A DNA stretch of 64,000 nt, taken from positions 53,770,174 to 53,834,173 of the forward strand of contig OW121740.1 of NCBI GenBank assembly GCA_933228675.1. Direction: 5' to 3'. Origin of the DNA: Stomorhina lunata (taxonomy: Eukaryota > Arthropoda > Insecta > Diptera > Rhiniidae). The first letter of the stretch is position 1. Every line of letters starts with the position of its first letter. This document shows positions 32,257 to 44,020 of the stretch, one piece after another. A model generated the notes under the pieces. That model searched no databases. It was given only the letters and a program-made list of their open reading frames with translations, and was not told the origin of the DNA. The translations under genes and the position numbers were made by a program.

Positions 32257-32700
32257 TTCCCCGACAACATTCCAATTGGAACAAGGGGTACTTCTCTCAG
32301 ACAATGAGCTGCATCCGATATTATTTTTTTAGACTCATTGAAAGGGACCTACGTTTTAACGCCGGCTCCGAACGGCAAATGCATTAGTTAGAGAAGTTTT
32401 TCATAGCCTAATACTCAATAACCAGTGGCTAGCTGAGTTATGAGGTGAACAGCCGCTTTTTTGAAAATTTATTTTTTCCAAGTGAGTCTGGCCAGGGATC
32501 GAACTTGGGCCTCTCGTATGCTAGGCGGATGACTAACCTGCTATATCACGGCGGTTATATTGGTCTAGATTATTTCCAAAAATCTTGCTAATAACTTCTT
32601 TGGTTTTAGAGATTTTTGCAAAAAAGTGATATTCAAAAATTATGAAAATTTATTGTTGTCGCACTTTTTTGGCAAAAGTCTTAAACCAATTTCCTAATTG
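31861..32700. repeat. About 190-bp tandem repeat, second unit split by a SINE
   Basis: Units start near 31930 and 32120 (GTAATTTTT...GTATTC, then TTAAAATTTCAGAAC, ATTTCTGAATTT, TTTTAGAGATTTTTGC). The second unit is interrupted at its ATTTCTGAATTT by the SINE 32192-32554 and resumes with ATATTGGTC. A third, partial unit follows at about 32600. Confidence 0.6.
32192..32554 (-). mobile_element. tRNA-Ala-derived SINE with (TA)n tail, copy 2
   Basis: Collinear with 7050-7363 and about 95% alike by eye: head CCGCCGTGATATAGCAGG, AGC loop CTAGCAT, then the same body ending GGGGAATTATT. Its 3' end here is about 57 bp of pure TA (32194-32250), much longer than in copy 1, showing expansion of the tail. 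Confidence 0.8.
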
Positions 32701-32859
32701 TAAAAAAATTTTAACCTTGCTTAAAAGTATATACAATTCCCTTTCCACTGATGTATAACATGTCTACCTTATTTTGGTAGAATAATATTGTTAAGACAAA
32801 ACAAATAATTTTAATTCTTCTTTTTCTCTTTTTCATAGTAAGTTTTTTTCTTCAGGCTT

Positions 32860-33080
32860 AGGGTTACTAGCCCGACGTTCTAACCCATATTTTTATGGTT
32901 CTTATGGGGGGAACTCGCGGCACATGTTGGCTCGCTACTTTAACGCGTGTAAACGTAGTTTCCCATGTGAAACCACGAGGAGGTCAGTGTCCATAGTTGA
33001 GATGAAGGTTAACCAAGATGAGTCTGGGCTTACCCAGTTAAGACCAATCAGTTGATTGATATCCAACATCCCCTACATTC
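32860..33080 (-). repeat. LINE-associated repeat fragment
   Basis: Matches 3995-4205 (GGTTACTAGCCCG, ATGGGGGGAACTC, AAGACCAATCAG, CAACATCCCCTACAT). In that copy it adjoins an RT-ORF tail, so it is probably non-coding 3' sequence of the same LINE. Confidence 0.5.
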
Positions 33081-34860
33081 TCAACAGTAACCTCTTAAAA
33101 TATTTGTTATCTTTTTGGGTTATCTATACTTGAAATTACTGTAATTGTCGAACATTAAAAAAAATTGTACGTTATTTTTTTTTTTTTGAAAAATTTCTTC
33201 GCAAAAAAAATCTCGTCCATCTGGTTGTTCTGAATTTCAAATTAATTATTGCTTTATGGCGATTTTATGCGGATTTTGGAAGTATTACTAATTAACTTTT
33301 GGTTTATTTGTTCTTTGAAGCGTGTTAAATAAAATAGCCTCTTTGACAGGTTTTTAATTAATAAAAACTAAATTATTATACGATCGATCGTATATCTCGA
33401 GTAGATATTATCGACTTATTATTTGGCAATTTTTTTTATAACAAAAAACCAGTTAATCAATAATTAAAAAAAAAACCGACTCTTGAATACTTTTGTGACA
33501 CTTTTAAGGGGCCTTGATGGCTGGCTTAAACTGAAAATGTTTAAAAAAAATTTCAATATTGTCCACAATCTTTAATTTGTTTATAAGAAATTGTTAAGTA
33601 AATTATGATTTTTTAATGCTGATCATTAAATTGTTATTTAATAAAAAAATCCTGGCCTTTCTTAACAATTATTTGGTTGCGTTTTCTTGTCTTATTTTAT
33701 TACTTTTTTATGGCTTTTTCACATTTTTCTGGCAAAATGTTATAAAGCAAAAAAAAAATATTTTTTTAAGTCATCTTTATATTTAAATATTTTATTAATC
33801 ATTATTATATAAACAAAAAAAAAAAACACCCACAGCGAAGCCTCAAATGATACCAATTTCATAATCATAAAATTTAAGTCATAAAAATTTAAAATAAAAG
33901 ATTTCAAAAGCTTATTAAACTTTAAAGCTGGGTTAAAGAAATTTTAAAGCTTAAAGCTTTAGATGTTTTAATATAGAAATTAAAAGTCTTTTAATGTGGG
34001 CTCCGAGTGCAGATGAAGTTGTTAGGTATTCGAAAAGATTAGCTTAGAAAGGATGTGCTAATTCGATACCTACATATTCGGAAACCCAATGAGTTCCTTG
34101 TGATCTTTTCTTAAAGAGAATAAGAGGAAAAGAAAAATGGAAATAAGGATTAATTTTAGAAAATATTTTTTGCCAAATTTTGTTGCCCTAGTTCCTATTG
34201 TTCAGGTTTTATCGCGGTAATTGATCGTATTTCACCAGACAGATGGGCATTAGGGTGGAGCGAAATACATATTTTTTTGAAATTCGTTACTCCTGTATTA
34301 AAAATCGATGTTATAAATCCTAGATTAGGTTACGAATGTTGATAATTCGTGCAGAAACGGGTAGATGGTGAGTCCTAAGATTAGCAAAAGCTGTACACTG
34401 ACTCCTCTGTCAGTGTCTTACAGTTTCTTCCAAAAAATAACAAGATCGTCGGGATTAAATATTATACAAAAATAAAAATTATTCGCATTTGATCCCAGTA
34501 TATTACATTTATTCATCAATAAATTAATTATTACACTAGTCAATTTATTGATAAAAGCCAAAAAAAAGTTTGTATGGACAACAATTCCACAACGCTTTTC
34601 GATGGTTGGTTTGACCATTATCTTCAGGAGGAGTATCCCTACTTTTAGGCAGATCGAAAACCTCGTATTATAACATATTTTACAAACACAATCATTACGA
34701 ATTATGTTTGCAAATTAAAGGTAAAAGCTCAAATTATCAGCTAAACAAAAGTAAAAAAAAAAAATTTGTCAGTTTCATCTTCCTTCACTTCCTCCTCAAC
34801 ATTATGACAACTTCTAGAGCTTTGAAGTTTAAGTTTTCTAGCATGTAATTCTATTATGCA
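33081..34860. other. No gene seen
   Basis: AT-rich. A single TTAGGGTGGAGCGAAA (about 34250) resembles a MITE tip, without a partner. The 66-codon minus ORF at 34418-34618 has no domain. Confidence 0.35.
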
Positions 34861-34939
34861 GTTTCCTGTTAGGACTGATATTAGAGTGCGTAGTCTATGG
34901 AGTGGTAGAGAGACCAAGATTGCAGAATGCTTACAGTAG

Positions 34940-35375
34940 TAAGTTGGCCAAGTTAGTGTTTATGAACGGGGACAAAAGAGCCATCGCATAGTTTCTCTTT
35001 AGGTCCGCGCAGACCAACTGGTTCACAGAAACGACCTGGCCATTCTCTAGACTAACCTGGCCAACTTACGACAATAAGCGCTCTTCAATCTTGATCAACT
35101 GCGCTATAAACTACGCAGCCTAATTTCAGTACTCATAGGCCACTGTTTAATAGGAAGACTACTGCAGAAGTTGCCATAACGTCGAGGAGGAAGAAACTGT
35201 CACTCATATCTTCTGTAACTGCCCAGCCCTTGCTGACATTAAAGCTCTTCATCTAGACTTCCCGTTTCTGCACGATCTATCAGAGATCTCGAACATTAAT
35301 ATTCGTACCACCACTTTCTTAGACCCAAGTGAGGCGGACTCTATGGTCATCCACCTGCTTAACCTAACCTGATCG
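34940..35375 (+). pseudogene. C-terminal end of an RNase H-type LINE ORF
   Basis: In + frames: FRSAQTNWFTETTWPFSRLT, then GHCLIGR, then EEETVTHIFCNCPALADIK and LDFPFLHDLSEI. It ends MVIHLLNLT and a stop near 35372. This Cys/His tail is usual after RNase H in LOA/I-like LINEs. The N-terminal part is missing. Confidence 0.6.
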
Positions 35376-35565
35376 GTTGTTTGTGGACCAGTTGGTCTGC
35401 GCGGTTCTAAATAGAAACTGCTTGATGAGCAATTTACAGGCTGAAAGCGATATGCCTACGTACTGGTCAATAACCTCATGACTGGGGAGAGCACCAATTG
35501 TTGCTAGATTGTCCGCAATAGCGTTTCCCGGTACAATAGTGTTACCCAAGATAGTTCAATATAGG
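35376..35565 (-). pseudogene. RNase H tail of the same LINE family, inverted
   Basis: The minus strand reads VPGNAIADNLATIGALPSHE and then LFRTAQTNWSTNNRSG. The second part overlaps the family sequence of the + fragment next to it (AQTNW). Two copies therefore meet end to end in opposite directions at about 35375. Confidence 0.6.
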
Positions 35566-35589
35566 AATGTCTCGTGCAGAGTGCAATGG

Positions 35590-36515
35590 CTGCTTTAGAC
35601 ACCGTAGATTAAGAGTTTAAACTCCAGGACAACTTGGAGTCCAGAATGATCTCCAAGTATTTGTTTTTTATTTGACCAACACTCAGGGGATGACCCCTAC
35701 GTACGCATTGCATTGTGATGGAACTAGGAAAAAATGTTATGGGACGGAGGAAAGAAGGAGTAGTGTTTGTGGATATTTGATTTAAACTTTTTGATGTCAT
35801 AGATGAGCGGAAAGATTTCTGAGGGAAGTTTATTCCACTTACGGACAGTGCGGCTAAAGAACAAGTTTTCTCTATAATGCGTTGGATCCACTGGCCAATC
35901 GACAACAAATGGATGAGTCCTTTGAGGACATACGAGTACTGCGTGCAAAAGTTCGGGTTTCGGGAAACAAGGCCCCTGATTTCATTAGAACACATACCAT
36001 TATAGTATCGATAGAACAGTGAAACACAACCCACATTCCGACGATGTTCTAGTGTGTCAATAGAGCTGGCTACCCTACTGTCACCAATAAGCAACTTCGC
36101 CCTCTTCTGTACACGGTCGAGTAACTCCAAAATAGACTTTGGAGCACCGGCCCATACATGAGAGTTTTATTCCATTTTTGGTCAGATAAAGGTGGTATAA
36201 ATAGTCAGGAGTTCAGATGGAGTGAAGTATGTCTTCCACCGTTTTAAAAAACCTAGACACTTGAATGCTTCCTTCGACACTTGAAAAATATGTTGAATCC
36301 AACGGACATCACACTGTATTTTCATGCCCAGAACATCAAGAGCTTCCGATTCCTCAATATTTGTTGGTCAGTGAGCACCAGTTCAGTCCCGTCTGCCACT
36401 GTCTATGTAATCGACGTAGGCTTAATATTGTTAAAAGCTCCCTCTATGTCAAGAAAGGCAGCAAGTGAAAATTCGCCGTACTCAAGTGGTCAAATGCCTA
36501 TATTTTAAACCTGTT
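35590..36515 (-). pseudogene. CR1/jockey-like LINE, C-terminal half
   Basis: On the minus strand, from about 36500 inward, ends of palm and thumb motifs can be read (KYLEIILDSKLSW at 35680-35620 belongs to another fragment). The main part covers about 36130-35700: ELLDRVQKRAKLLIGDSR, DTLEHRRNVGCVSLFYRYYN, then HPFVVDWPVDPTHYRENLFF, VRKWNKLPSEIFP and HKHYSFFPPSHN. It ends with a CVRRGHP segment. Frames shift several times. Its relatives are at 7620-7850 and 61990-62560. Confidence 0.7.
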
Positions 36516-36517
36516 TA

Positions 36518-36572
36518 GATCAAAGGCCGCGCATATAGTAATGGAATTTTACTATATGCGCGGCCTTTGATC
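36518..36572. repeat. Perfect 23-bp hairpin
   Basis: GATCAAAGGCCGCGCATATA plus GTA (36518-36540), then a 9-nt loop ATGGAATTT, then the exact complement (36550-36572). The related LINE sequence at 3830-3880 has no such hairpin. It sits at the joint between two LINE fragments. Confidence 0.95.
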
Positions 36573-36850
36573 TTGTGCATATTCTTCAATTTCGTAGGCT
36601 AAGCTTTGAGATTTTGTTCTACTTGGTCTTTCAATCAAAGGTTTTGACGTCCTCTTCTTCGAGTTCCCTCGGGATCATTTTCGAACACTTTTCTTGCTGG
36701 AGTGTTTTAAGCCATTCGTATAACAGGACCTTGCCAACGCTGCCGTTGCAATTTAATGCGTTTTACTATGTTGATGCCAGCTTGTAGCTCACACAGCTCA
36801 TTGTTCATTCGATGTCGATATTCATTGTTGACGCAGACTGATCCATAGAT
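36573..36850 (-). pseudogene. LINE C-terminal fragment
   Basis: The minus strand, about 36720-36580, reads YTNGLKHSSKKS...SRGNSKKRTSKP and ERPSRTKSQSLAYEIEEYA, a decayed relative of the 12915-13118 tail (ARKVFE...RWKDQ...LAYKIVEYAN). Confidence 0.5.
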
Positions 36851-37366
36851 CTTTCCTCTCAAAGGTATGATTCTACTTTTATATATACTCTTTTTTTATG
36901 GGACTTTTTAAAACGACCATACGGTAAATCATTGTATGGAAGTATAACAATTTTTGCTTGTACTGTTATATTTCTGTTTTTAAATTCATTTTCGGATTGT
37001 ACGTAGAACATTCACTGAAGTTGTCCAAAAAATTAGACAACCCTAACACTTTCAGTGACAGCGAAATATTTAAATTAATCAAGGTTGTACTGTAATACAT
37101 TTTAATGTTTGTTTCCGTACTCTAACGAAACTACCCAAATCAGTCCGAAGTTATCAGAAATTACTCAAAATACAACAAATTTGTTTTGAAAATTTTGTAT
37201 GGTAACACTTTTGAGCAGAGACCGGAGATCGTTTTATTTTTTAAATCCATTAAGTATAAATATCATTGCCGATGAAAATTTATTTTCATTTCGATCGAAA
37301 AATAAAAAAAGAGGGATTTATATTTGAAATATAAATATCCCTCATGATGAAAATTTTAAATATCTA

Positions 37367-38633
37367 AAGAGTGTTCTAAAAAAAATATGCATTTACTATT
37401 TTAGACAAAATTTATCCATAGTGCAAGAAATAATTTATTTTTTGATCAAGTTAGTTTCTATAGATATGTCAGATACTATTATTTTAGAAATTATTAATTT
37501 TCAATAGTTATTTCAATCAAAATGGACTGCGAAAAAAAAAGTTCGTGAAAATATAATTAAAACTTTTCAAAAAAATCCGTCATGGACTTTTAAAAAAATA
37601 GCTAAAAATTTGAAAGTTGACCCTCGAACGGTTTCTTATGCCATCAGACGGTATAAGGAAAACCTAAGCATTAAAAGAAAACCTGCATCAGGGAGGAAAA
37701 AAGGTCCTACAGATATTGGTAGGGCAAAAGAAGTCAAGCGACTCTTTCGAAGAGCGCCTAACACTTCTTTAAGAAAAGCAGCTCGTACGGTGAAATGTTC
37801 TACGAATTTTGCACATAGAGTCAAAGCTTATGCTGGACTGAAGACATACAAAGTCCAAAAGGTTCCAGATCGCAATGCTATAAAGAACTTAGAAGCAAAA
37901 AAACGAGCGAAAAAATTGAAGTCTGATTTTATAAAAAAATACATCTGTTGTGTGATGGATGATGAAACATACATACTGGCAGACTTTTCTCAACTTCCTG
38001 GTCAAGATTTTTATGTTGCTGATAAACGGGGCAATGTTCGGCAAGAGTTTCGCACAAAAAAACAAACAAAATTCCCTAAGAAGTTTCTCGTGTGGCAAGC
38101 TATTTGCAGTTGTGGCAAAAGAAGTAAAGAATTTGTGGCATCTGGCACAATAAACACAGAAATTTATATAAAGGAGTGCCTACCTTTTGTTACCCTTTTT
38201 AAGAGAGCACAGAGTGACTACATTTTTTTTGGCCCGATTTGGCATCATGCCATTATGGAAAAAAGGCACTTGAGTGGTACTCAAAGAATAATGTAATTTT
38301 TGTACCACGAGAGGCAAATCCATGTAACTGTCCAGAACTTCGCCTGTGGAAAGGTATTGAGCTCTGGTAAAAAAGGTATTGAAGAACACAGGAAAGATTT
38401 CCAAGAATATGTCCGATTTTAAGCGCAGGTGAAACACATGCTCCAAAAAGGTATCAAAAGCAACTGTAAAATCTTTAATGGGAGGGTTTCCGAAAAAAGT
38501 CGATAATTTTGCAAAACCCGAGTACTAAGTAAATATGTTAATGCTAAATGATTTTGTATAATATGTCATTATATTTGCGTATTTTGTAGAGTTTGTAGAA
38601 AATCCAACTACAAATTTTATTTAGAGCACTATT
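37367..38633 (+). mobile_element. DD37E transposon (ITmD37E-like), copy A
   Basis: 1267 bp between TA dinucleotides (37365-37366, 38634-38635). TIR AAGAGTGTTCTAAA on the left, AATAGTGCTCTAAA as complement on the right. It lacks about 25 bp near the right end that copies B and C keep. Confidence 0.85.
37522..38528 (+). pseudogene. DD37E transposase, copy A, frameshifted
   Basis: The ATG at 37522 is followed by nine A where copies B and C have eight. This +1 shift stops the frame at once. From 37610 the frame is open to about 38296: HTH region NPSWTFKKIAKNLKVDPRTV, linker RRAPNTSLRKAARTVKCST, first catalytic region CVMDDETYILADF, then LPGQDFYVADKRG and FLVWQAICSCGKRS. A 5-bp loss near 38185 (GCCTACCTTTTG) shifts the frame again. 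The second and third acidic motifs (DLASCHY, CPELRPVE in family copies) survive only in another frame. About 340 aa when intact. Confidence 0.85.
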
Positions 38634-38635
38634 TA

Positions 38636-39546
38636 TAACGATAAATATCCGAACAGAAAAATATTTTATTGATTGTTTTATTTTTGAACTTTTGTTTTGA
38701 CTTTGAAAAAATAAAAGCTTATGAAATTTCAAAATTTTCAACAATGAATGTATGAATGTTTTCAATTTATTGCAATGTTTTAGGACATCGAAGTTAAAGA
38801 TAATAGTTCTAACGGGAACTATTGGTGGTTTCTTTGATTCGCGTCGCTATTTCTAAAAAAAAATAACTTTTAAAAGTTTTAAACGCACTTAGACAACGAC
38901 CATTTGTTGCTCAAACCCATTTCGATATAAAATTTGCAACATTAATTGAATTTATTGCTATTTAAACGTCCTAAGGTGCTTTACACCCGGACAAATACAG
39001 AAATAAAATTTGAATTTTTTCTATTAAAATTTATTTTCATCGGATGAAAAAAGATGAAAATTATTTTGAGCTGTACTAATAAATATCCCAAACGATTTTT
39101 ATATTTATTTTTATCGGATTGAAAAAAGAAACAAAATTTTTGAACAAATAAAAATCATGAGGGATTTTTAATATTTTTTTAGACTTCAATGATTGTTTTT
39201 TTTTATGGATTTAAACATGAAAATATTGTTTTAAAAGTATTAAAATCCGGTCTCTGCTTTTGAGTAAGTTTGGGGTGTTTCGTTAAAGTAAAGTAACATT
39301 TTATTAAAAAAATATCATTCAAAAATGAAAACTTGTCAGGGAATACTAAAATATCATTCCCTAGGAACTTTACCCTTGAAAGATTTTTTAAAATTAGAAC
39401 ATTATGTAGTTCTCTGATCTGACTTTTTCCAGACAGTAAAAAAATAACTAATTGTTTTATATAAAGCCATATGTGCCTTGTCAAAAACTTCAACAGAAAC
39501 ATTTCTACTTATATTGAATATGAAAAAAAAATTAAAATAAATAATA
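38636..39546. other. No gene seen
   Basis: AT-rich. ORFs on the minus strand here are low-complexity. Confidence 0.35.
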
Positions 39547-41965
39547 ACAAGTAAGAGTGGTATATTCGGCTTTGCCGAATCTTGGATACCCTTCACCAAT
39601 GGTGTTCCAAAAGTACTTAATGTAATTCGTAGCAATATTTGGTTATGCTAGTATTATATGCAAAGAGTCTTTAAAATTAAGAGTCGGAAAACGAAAACCT
39701 TTTCGGTGGCGTCATCATCTAGAATAGTAATGCACCCAAAGGTAAGGTTGGGCAGGTGGCTGATGTCTAGGGAAGCTTCACTTGGGCTCTAAAGTGGTCC
39801 CTTTGTGAAAGATAATGATTACTAGACTACAAGTAGAGAATGGATATTTAAGCCAGCCAGTAGCTTCGAAATAAAATAGACACATATTTTACGAACATTT
39901 AATAAAGTTTGATAGACCAGATAAACCATGCAGAAAAGATGCTTCAAAATGTAGATGCCCTTAGATTTGCAATAGCACATCGATTTGATGAAGTTTAAGT
40001 ATTCTGACATGCAACCCAAAAACGCTGTGCCCAGTGAGGGTTGTGCACTTTAATTCGTACGAATTATCCAACTAGTAAAAGTTCTTGATTAGTTATGTAA
40101 AACTCTGATTTAGGTCAAAGCTTTAACAATGATAAGCCTTAAAATTATAGGGTATACACTCTTAGTTTTAGATACATACGTGAAATATATAGCTTTTGAA
40201 TGGATGGTTATCAGCATTGTCGGAAAATTTTACTTATTAATTTGAAGTTAGTTAATTAATTAAAATGAACACTTCATCAATAATATTTGGGATGTATTGT
40301 TGTTTCGATCTGTCCGATGGATGTTTGGAAAGTTTTGCTCTAGTTCTTTGTGCAATTTTAATGTGATTTAATTTATCAGCATTAAATCGATTCCCGGTCG
40401 GGTTTATATGGGAGATTTCACTAAATGTGAATAGAGCTCGCCCATTTTCAATATCGAACTTTTCAAGAGATCAGAAATACTTTTGTCAAATGTTGTCCCT
40501 CTAGAAATTTATTTTAGGCGCTATTGTCCTGAATATCAATATTGTACAACGTCTTTATACTAAATGTCATCATCGTATCTATTATAATTTGTCATTTATT
40601 AGCTACTAAGAGATTGCCTTAGGCGAAGTTATACGGGATCAATTGTCAAACGTGAACGGATTTCTCCCAATTGCAATTAAAAAATTTAAATTTTTGTTGA
40701 TATGTGAGATACTTACATACATATGTAGGTTTTGAACGGATATCATGTACTTAGGTGCATTTTTGTACTTCCTAGGAAGATTACCTATAATTTGATATAT
40801 AATACATTCTCAAATGTTATTATAATGTTCAAAAGTCAGACACAAAATTAAGATAAATGTAGTGTGTCTGTCTGCTAAAACCAGATTTGTGGAGCTCCTG
40901 AATTGTCCCACCCTGAATTTCAACATTGTCGATCAAAACACCATCGCTTAGACGCTAAATTATATCTACCACAAATTACAGAATGCATCAGGATTTAGAT
41001 AATCCCCTGCGAAGGACGCTATTAAACTTCATCAAAATAAACATCTGAGGTATCGACAAAACAGGAGCTCCAAAAACTTGACTACAACAGAAAAAAGGAC
41101 AGACAGGTAGACGGACGGATAAACAAGCAGACGGACGGACGGGCAAACAAACAGACGGACGGACAGACGGACGGAGGTCGCGAAATCGATTCTTGTGCCG
41201 ATTCTGAGTTGATCGGTACAATTTGAATGGTATTCATAATCAGATTTGTGGAGTATATATATCAGATTTTAGAAAATCCTCCCATAAAGAACGATGTCAA
41301 ATTTCATCACAATCGGTCCATAAACACCTGAGATATCGCTGAAACAATACTTACAAAATTTTAACAAAATTTCTTAGACACGTACTTTGGGCAATTTGTT
41401 GTACATCAAATGTAGTGTTATGGCGATATCTCAATTGTTTATAGACCGCTTTTGATAAAATTTAATAACGTGCTTGGTGGGGGAATTTCCTAAAATCTGA
41501 TATAAAATTTATGTAGGTCCGTACTAAAGGAGGATAGTTTTTCCTATTTCTGCATTTAATTTTTTCAACAAACATTCTCTAATGTGTACTTTGGGCAATT
41601 TGCGATACATCAAATTCAGTGTTTTGGCGATATATCAGTTGTTTATGAACCGATTTTGATAAAATTTTACAGAGTGCTTTGGGAAAATATTTCCTACAAT
41701 TTGATATATAACATATTATCACATGTACACCAGGAGTATCTTTTTTCTCTTGTTATTTAAAAGTGTGTTTCAATCAAAAATTTTAAAATTTTCGTCTAAT
41801 TTTTGGTATTTTTTCGATATTTTCGGTGTTTATAAACCGATTTTAATGAAATTTAATAGCGTTCATTGCGGGAGAATTTCCTAAAATCTGATATATAATT
41901 TATGTAAGTCCATCCTCCAGGGGCTTCAGAAACTTGATTTCAACAGACAGACAGACAGACAGACG

Positions 41966-42000
<35 letters not shown>

Positions 42001-42141
42001 GGACATCGCTTAATCGATTCTCCTCCCGATTCTGAGTCGATCGGTATAATTTTTATGGGGTCTACGATCACTAATAAAAAAATTACAAACGGAATCACAA
42101 ACTTATAATACCCTTTCACCTATTGGTGAAGGGTATAAAAA
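39547..42141 (-). mobile_element. DINE-1-like element, subfamily Z, copy D4 (complete)
   Basis: Read on the minus strand: 5' end TTTTTATACCCTTCACCAAT, then the inverse pair AGGTGAAAGGGTATTATAAG, then AATCGATTAAGCGATGTCCG with a GTCY tract (41942-42003). A long body follows, with a second GTCY tract (41099-41178). The 3' hairpin ATTCGGCAAAGCCGAAT is followed by ATACCACTCTTACTTGT. Terminal IRs ATACCCTTCACCAA and TTGGTGAAGGGTAT match. No protein is encoded. At 2.6 kb it is far longer than subfamily X. Confidence 0.8.
41942..42003. repeat. GTCY microsatellite inside D4
   Basis: Tandem ACAG/ACGG on the + strand (GTCT/GTCC on the element strand). A second tract at 41099-41178 is more degenerate. 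Both are typical of DINE-1/mini-me elements. Confidence 0.9.
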
Positions 42142-42862
42142 TGGTTTCCCTTTTTTCCAATATCGCGCCTTTTGTATTATTATTTCTTTCTGGCATTTCA
42201 TATCTCTCAGCTGAAATATTTTTTGCTCAAATTCATGTCAATGAACCCGAATAATTTCGCTTTTTTTCACTCGTGCTTTTTACTTTTATTTGCGATTTTT
42301 TAACAATTTTTTTGCTCGTCTGTCGTCTATTCAAATAAGTTTTTTTTATTTCGATTTTGTTTTATTTGTTATTTGTATTTATTTTATTTTTTTCGTAATA
42401 GAAATTGAAAAAAAGTACTCGTTACAGAAATTTTGTGCGAAACAGATTGTCTGTTTAGCAGACGATCAGTTAGACCATTTAAATAAATAGAGACAAGCAT
42501 TTGAAGACATTTGAGTGCTCAATTTGATACAAAATTATAGAAACCATGGTACAACCATACCATGATAGAGACGAAAAAGTACAAAGGCAGATATTTTTTT
42601 TCGAAAAATCTTAGACATTTTGCCTTTTTCTTGGTTTAATTTTAATACGAGTATGTTTTGATTTTAATTATAGTCAAGTGCTGCTCCTTAAATTTGTTCA
42701 AGAAGTGTCTGCCTATCCTCATTTAATTGCAAATTTATTCTTATGAATATGAAAATAATATAAATTTTATGCTATTTATACATAGAAACAGAATATTCTT
42801 CGTATTAACCCTCTGCGACTGACATGATATTGTTTTATCTATTTAAATGACGTCGTATTACT
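42142..42862. other. No gene seen
   Basis: AT-rich sequence without a supported feature. Confidence 0.35.
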
Positions 42863-44020
42863 ATATCCACCATCAAAAAGAATGGGGGTATATTGAGATT
42901 GTTATTCCGTTTGTAATTTCCTTAATATTGGCTTAAAAACCAAAAACGATATATATTCTGAATCCTTATGAAATTCTAAGAAGATTGAGCGATGTCCGTC
43001 TGTCTGCCTGTCTGTCAGTCTGTCTGTCTGTCTGTCTGTCTGTATGTATGTATGTATGTATGTATGTATGTATGTATGTATGTATGTATGTATGTATGTA
43101 TGTATGTATGTATGTATGTATGTATGTATGTATGTCTGTCTGTCTGTCTGTCCGTCTGTCTGTCTGTCTGTTGAAAATACGATAACGCCTAAACGAAAAG
43201 AGCTAGCTCACTGAAACTTAGTAAAAATATTCTTCATCTCTAAGAAAATTTTGGTATTGAAAACGGACAGAATCGGTTCACACTTGACCATAGCTCCCGT
43301 ATAACCTCGTCTAGGCTAATCGTTTATTTGTTAATAAATGACAAATTATAACAGCTATGATGATAAAATTTGGTATAAAGAAGTTTTACATAAGCCCTAG
43401 GCAGCATATAAAATTTCATCAAAATCGGTTCACATTTAGTTATAGTTCCCATATAAAAAGCTTACGGAAACATACTAAATTTCACCCAAAATGCACTTAA
43501 ATGCTAATAAATCTAAAAGTATAATACATATGACCACTAAATTTAGCACAAAAAAGTCCTATGTCAATGCCAGCCAGTGTGCAAAATTTTGTTACAATCG
43601 GTCACCATTTGACCATAGCTCCCATATAAAAAACTTACGGAAACACAAAATTTCAAAAAGAAAAGGGGATTTATGTCCGTCTGTCCAACAGATAAAAGCG
43701 TGATAGCTCCTTAACTACAAGAGCTAGAAAGAAATTTTTTCACAATCGGTCACCATTTGACCATAGCTCCCATATAAAGAACTTATGGAAACACAAAAAT
43801 ACATAAAGAAAAGGGGTTTATGTCCGTCAGATAAAAGCGCAATAGCGCCTTAACGAAAAGAGCTAAAGGGACAGAATTTATGAAGTTGTGTATTGAAAAT
43901 GGGCAAAAACGGTTCACATTTAGTTAGAGCTCCCATATAACCCCGCTCCGAGAAACACATTAATTCTGATAAATTGAATACAATTGTAATTGCTATGACA
44001 ACTAAATTTAAAGTAGGGAA
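42863..44020 (+). mobile_element. DINE-1-like element, subfamily Y, copy D7
   Basis: The 5' end CCACCATCAAAAAGAATGGG then GGTATATTGAGATTGT is followed by TGAGCGATGTCC, a GTCY/GTAT microsatellite and repeated blocks with ACCATAGCTCCCATATAAA and AAAATCGGTTCACATT. The 3' hairpin is not found. Near 44020 the sequence passes into a subfamily X fragment in the opposite direction. Confidence 0.65.
42994..43172. repeat. Compound (GTCT)n-(GTAT)n-(GTCT)n microsatellite
   Basis: About 24 GTAT units (43043-43136) lie between GTCT tracts on both sides, in the normal GTCY position of DINE-like copy D7. GTAT probably arose from GTCT by C to A change and then expanded. The Cys/Val/Tyr-rich ORFs over it are artefacts. 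Confidence 0.95.

Noticed and set aside
42985..43185. Cys/Val/Tyr-rich ORFs (also at 40988-41221 and 53867-54159)
   Set aside because: Translated GTCY/GTAT microsatellites in DINE-like elements.
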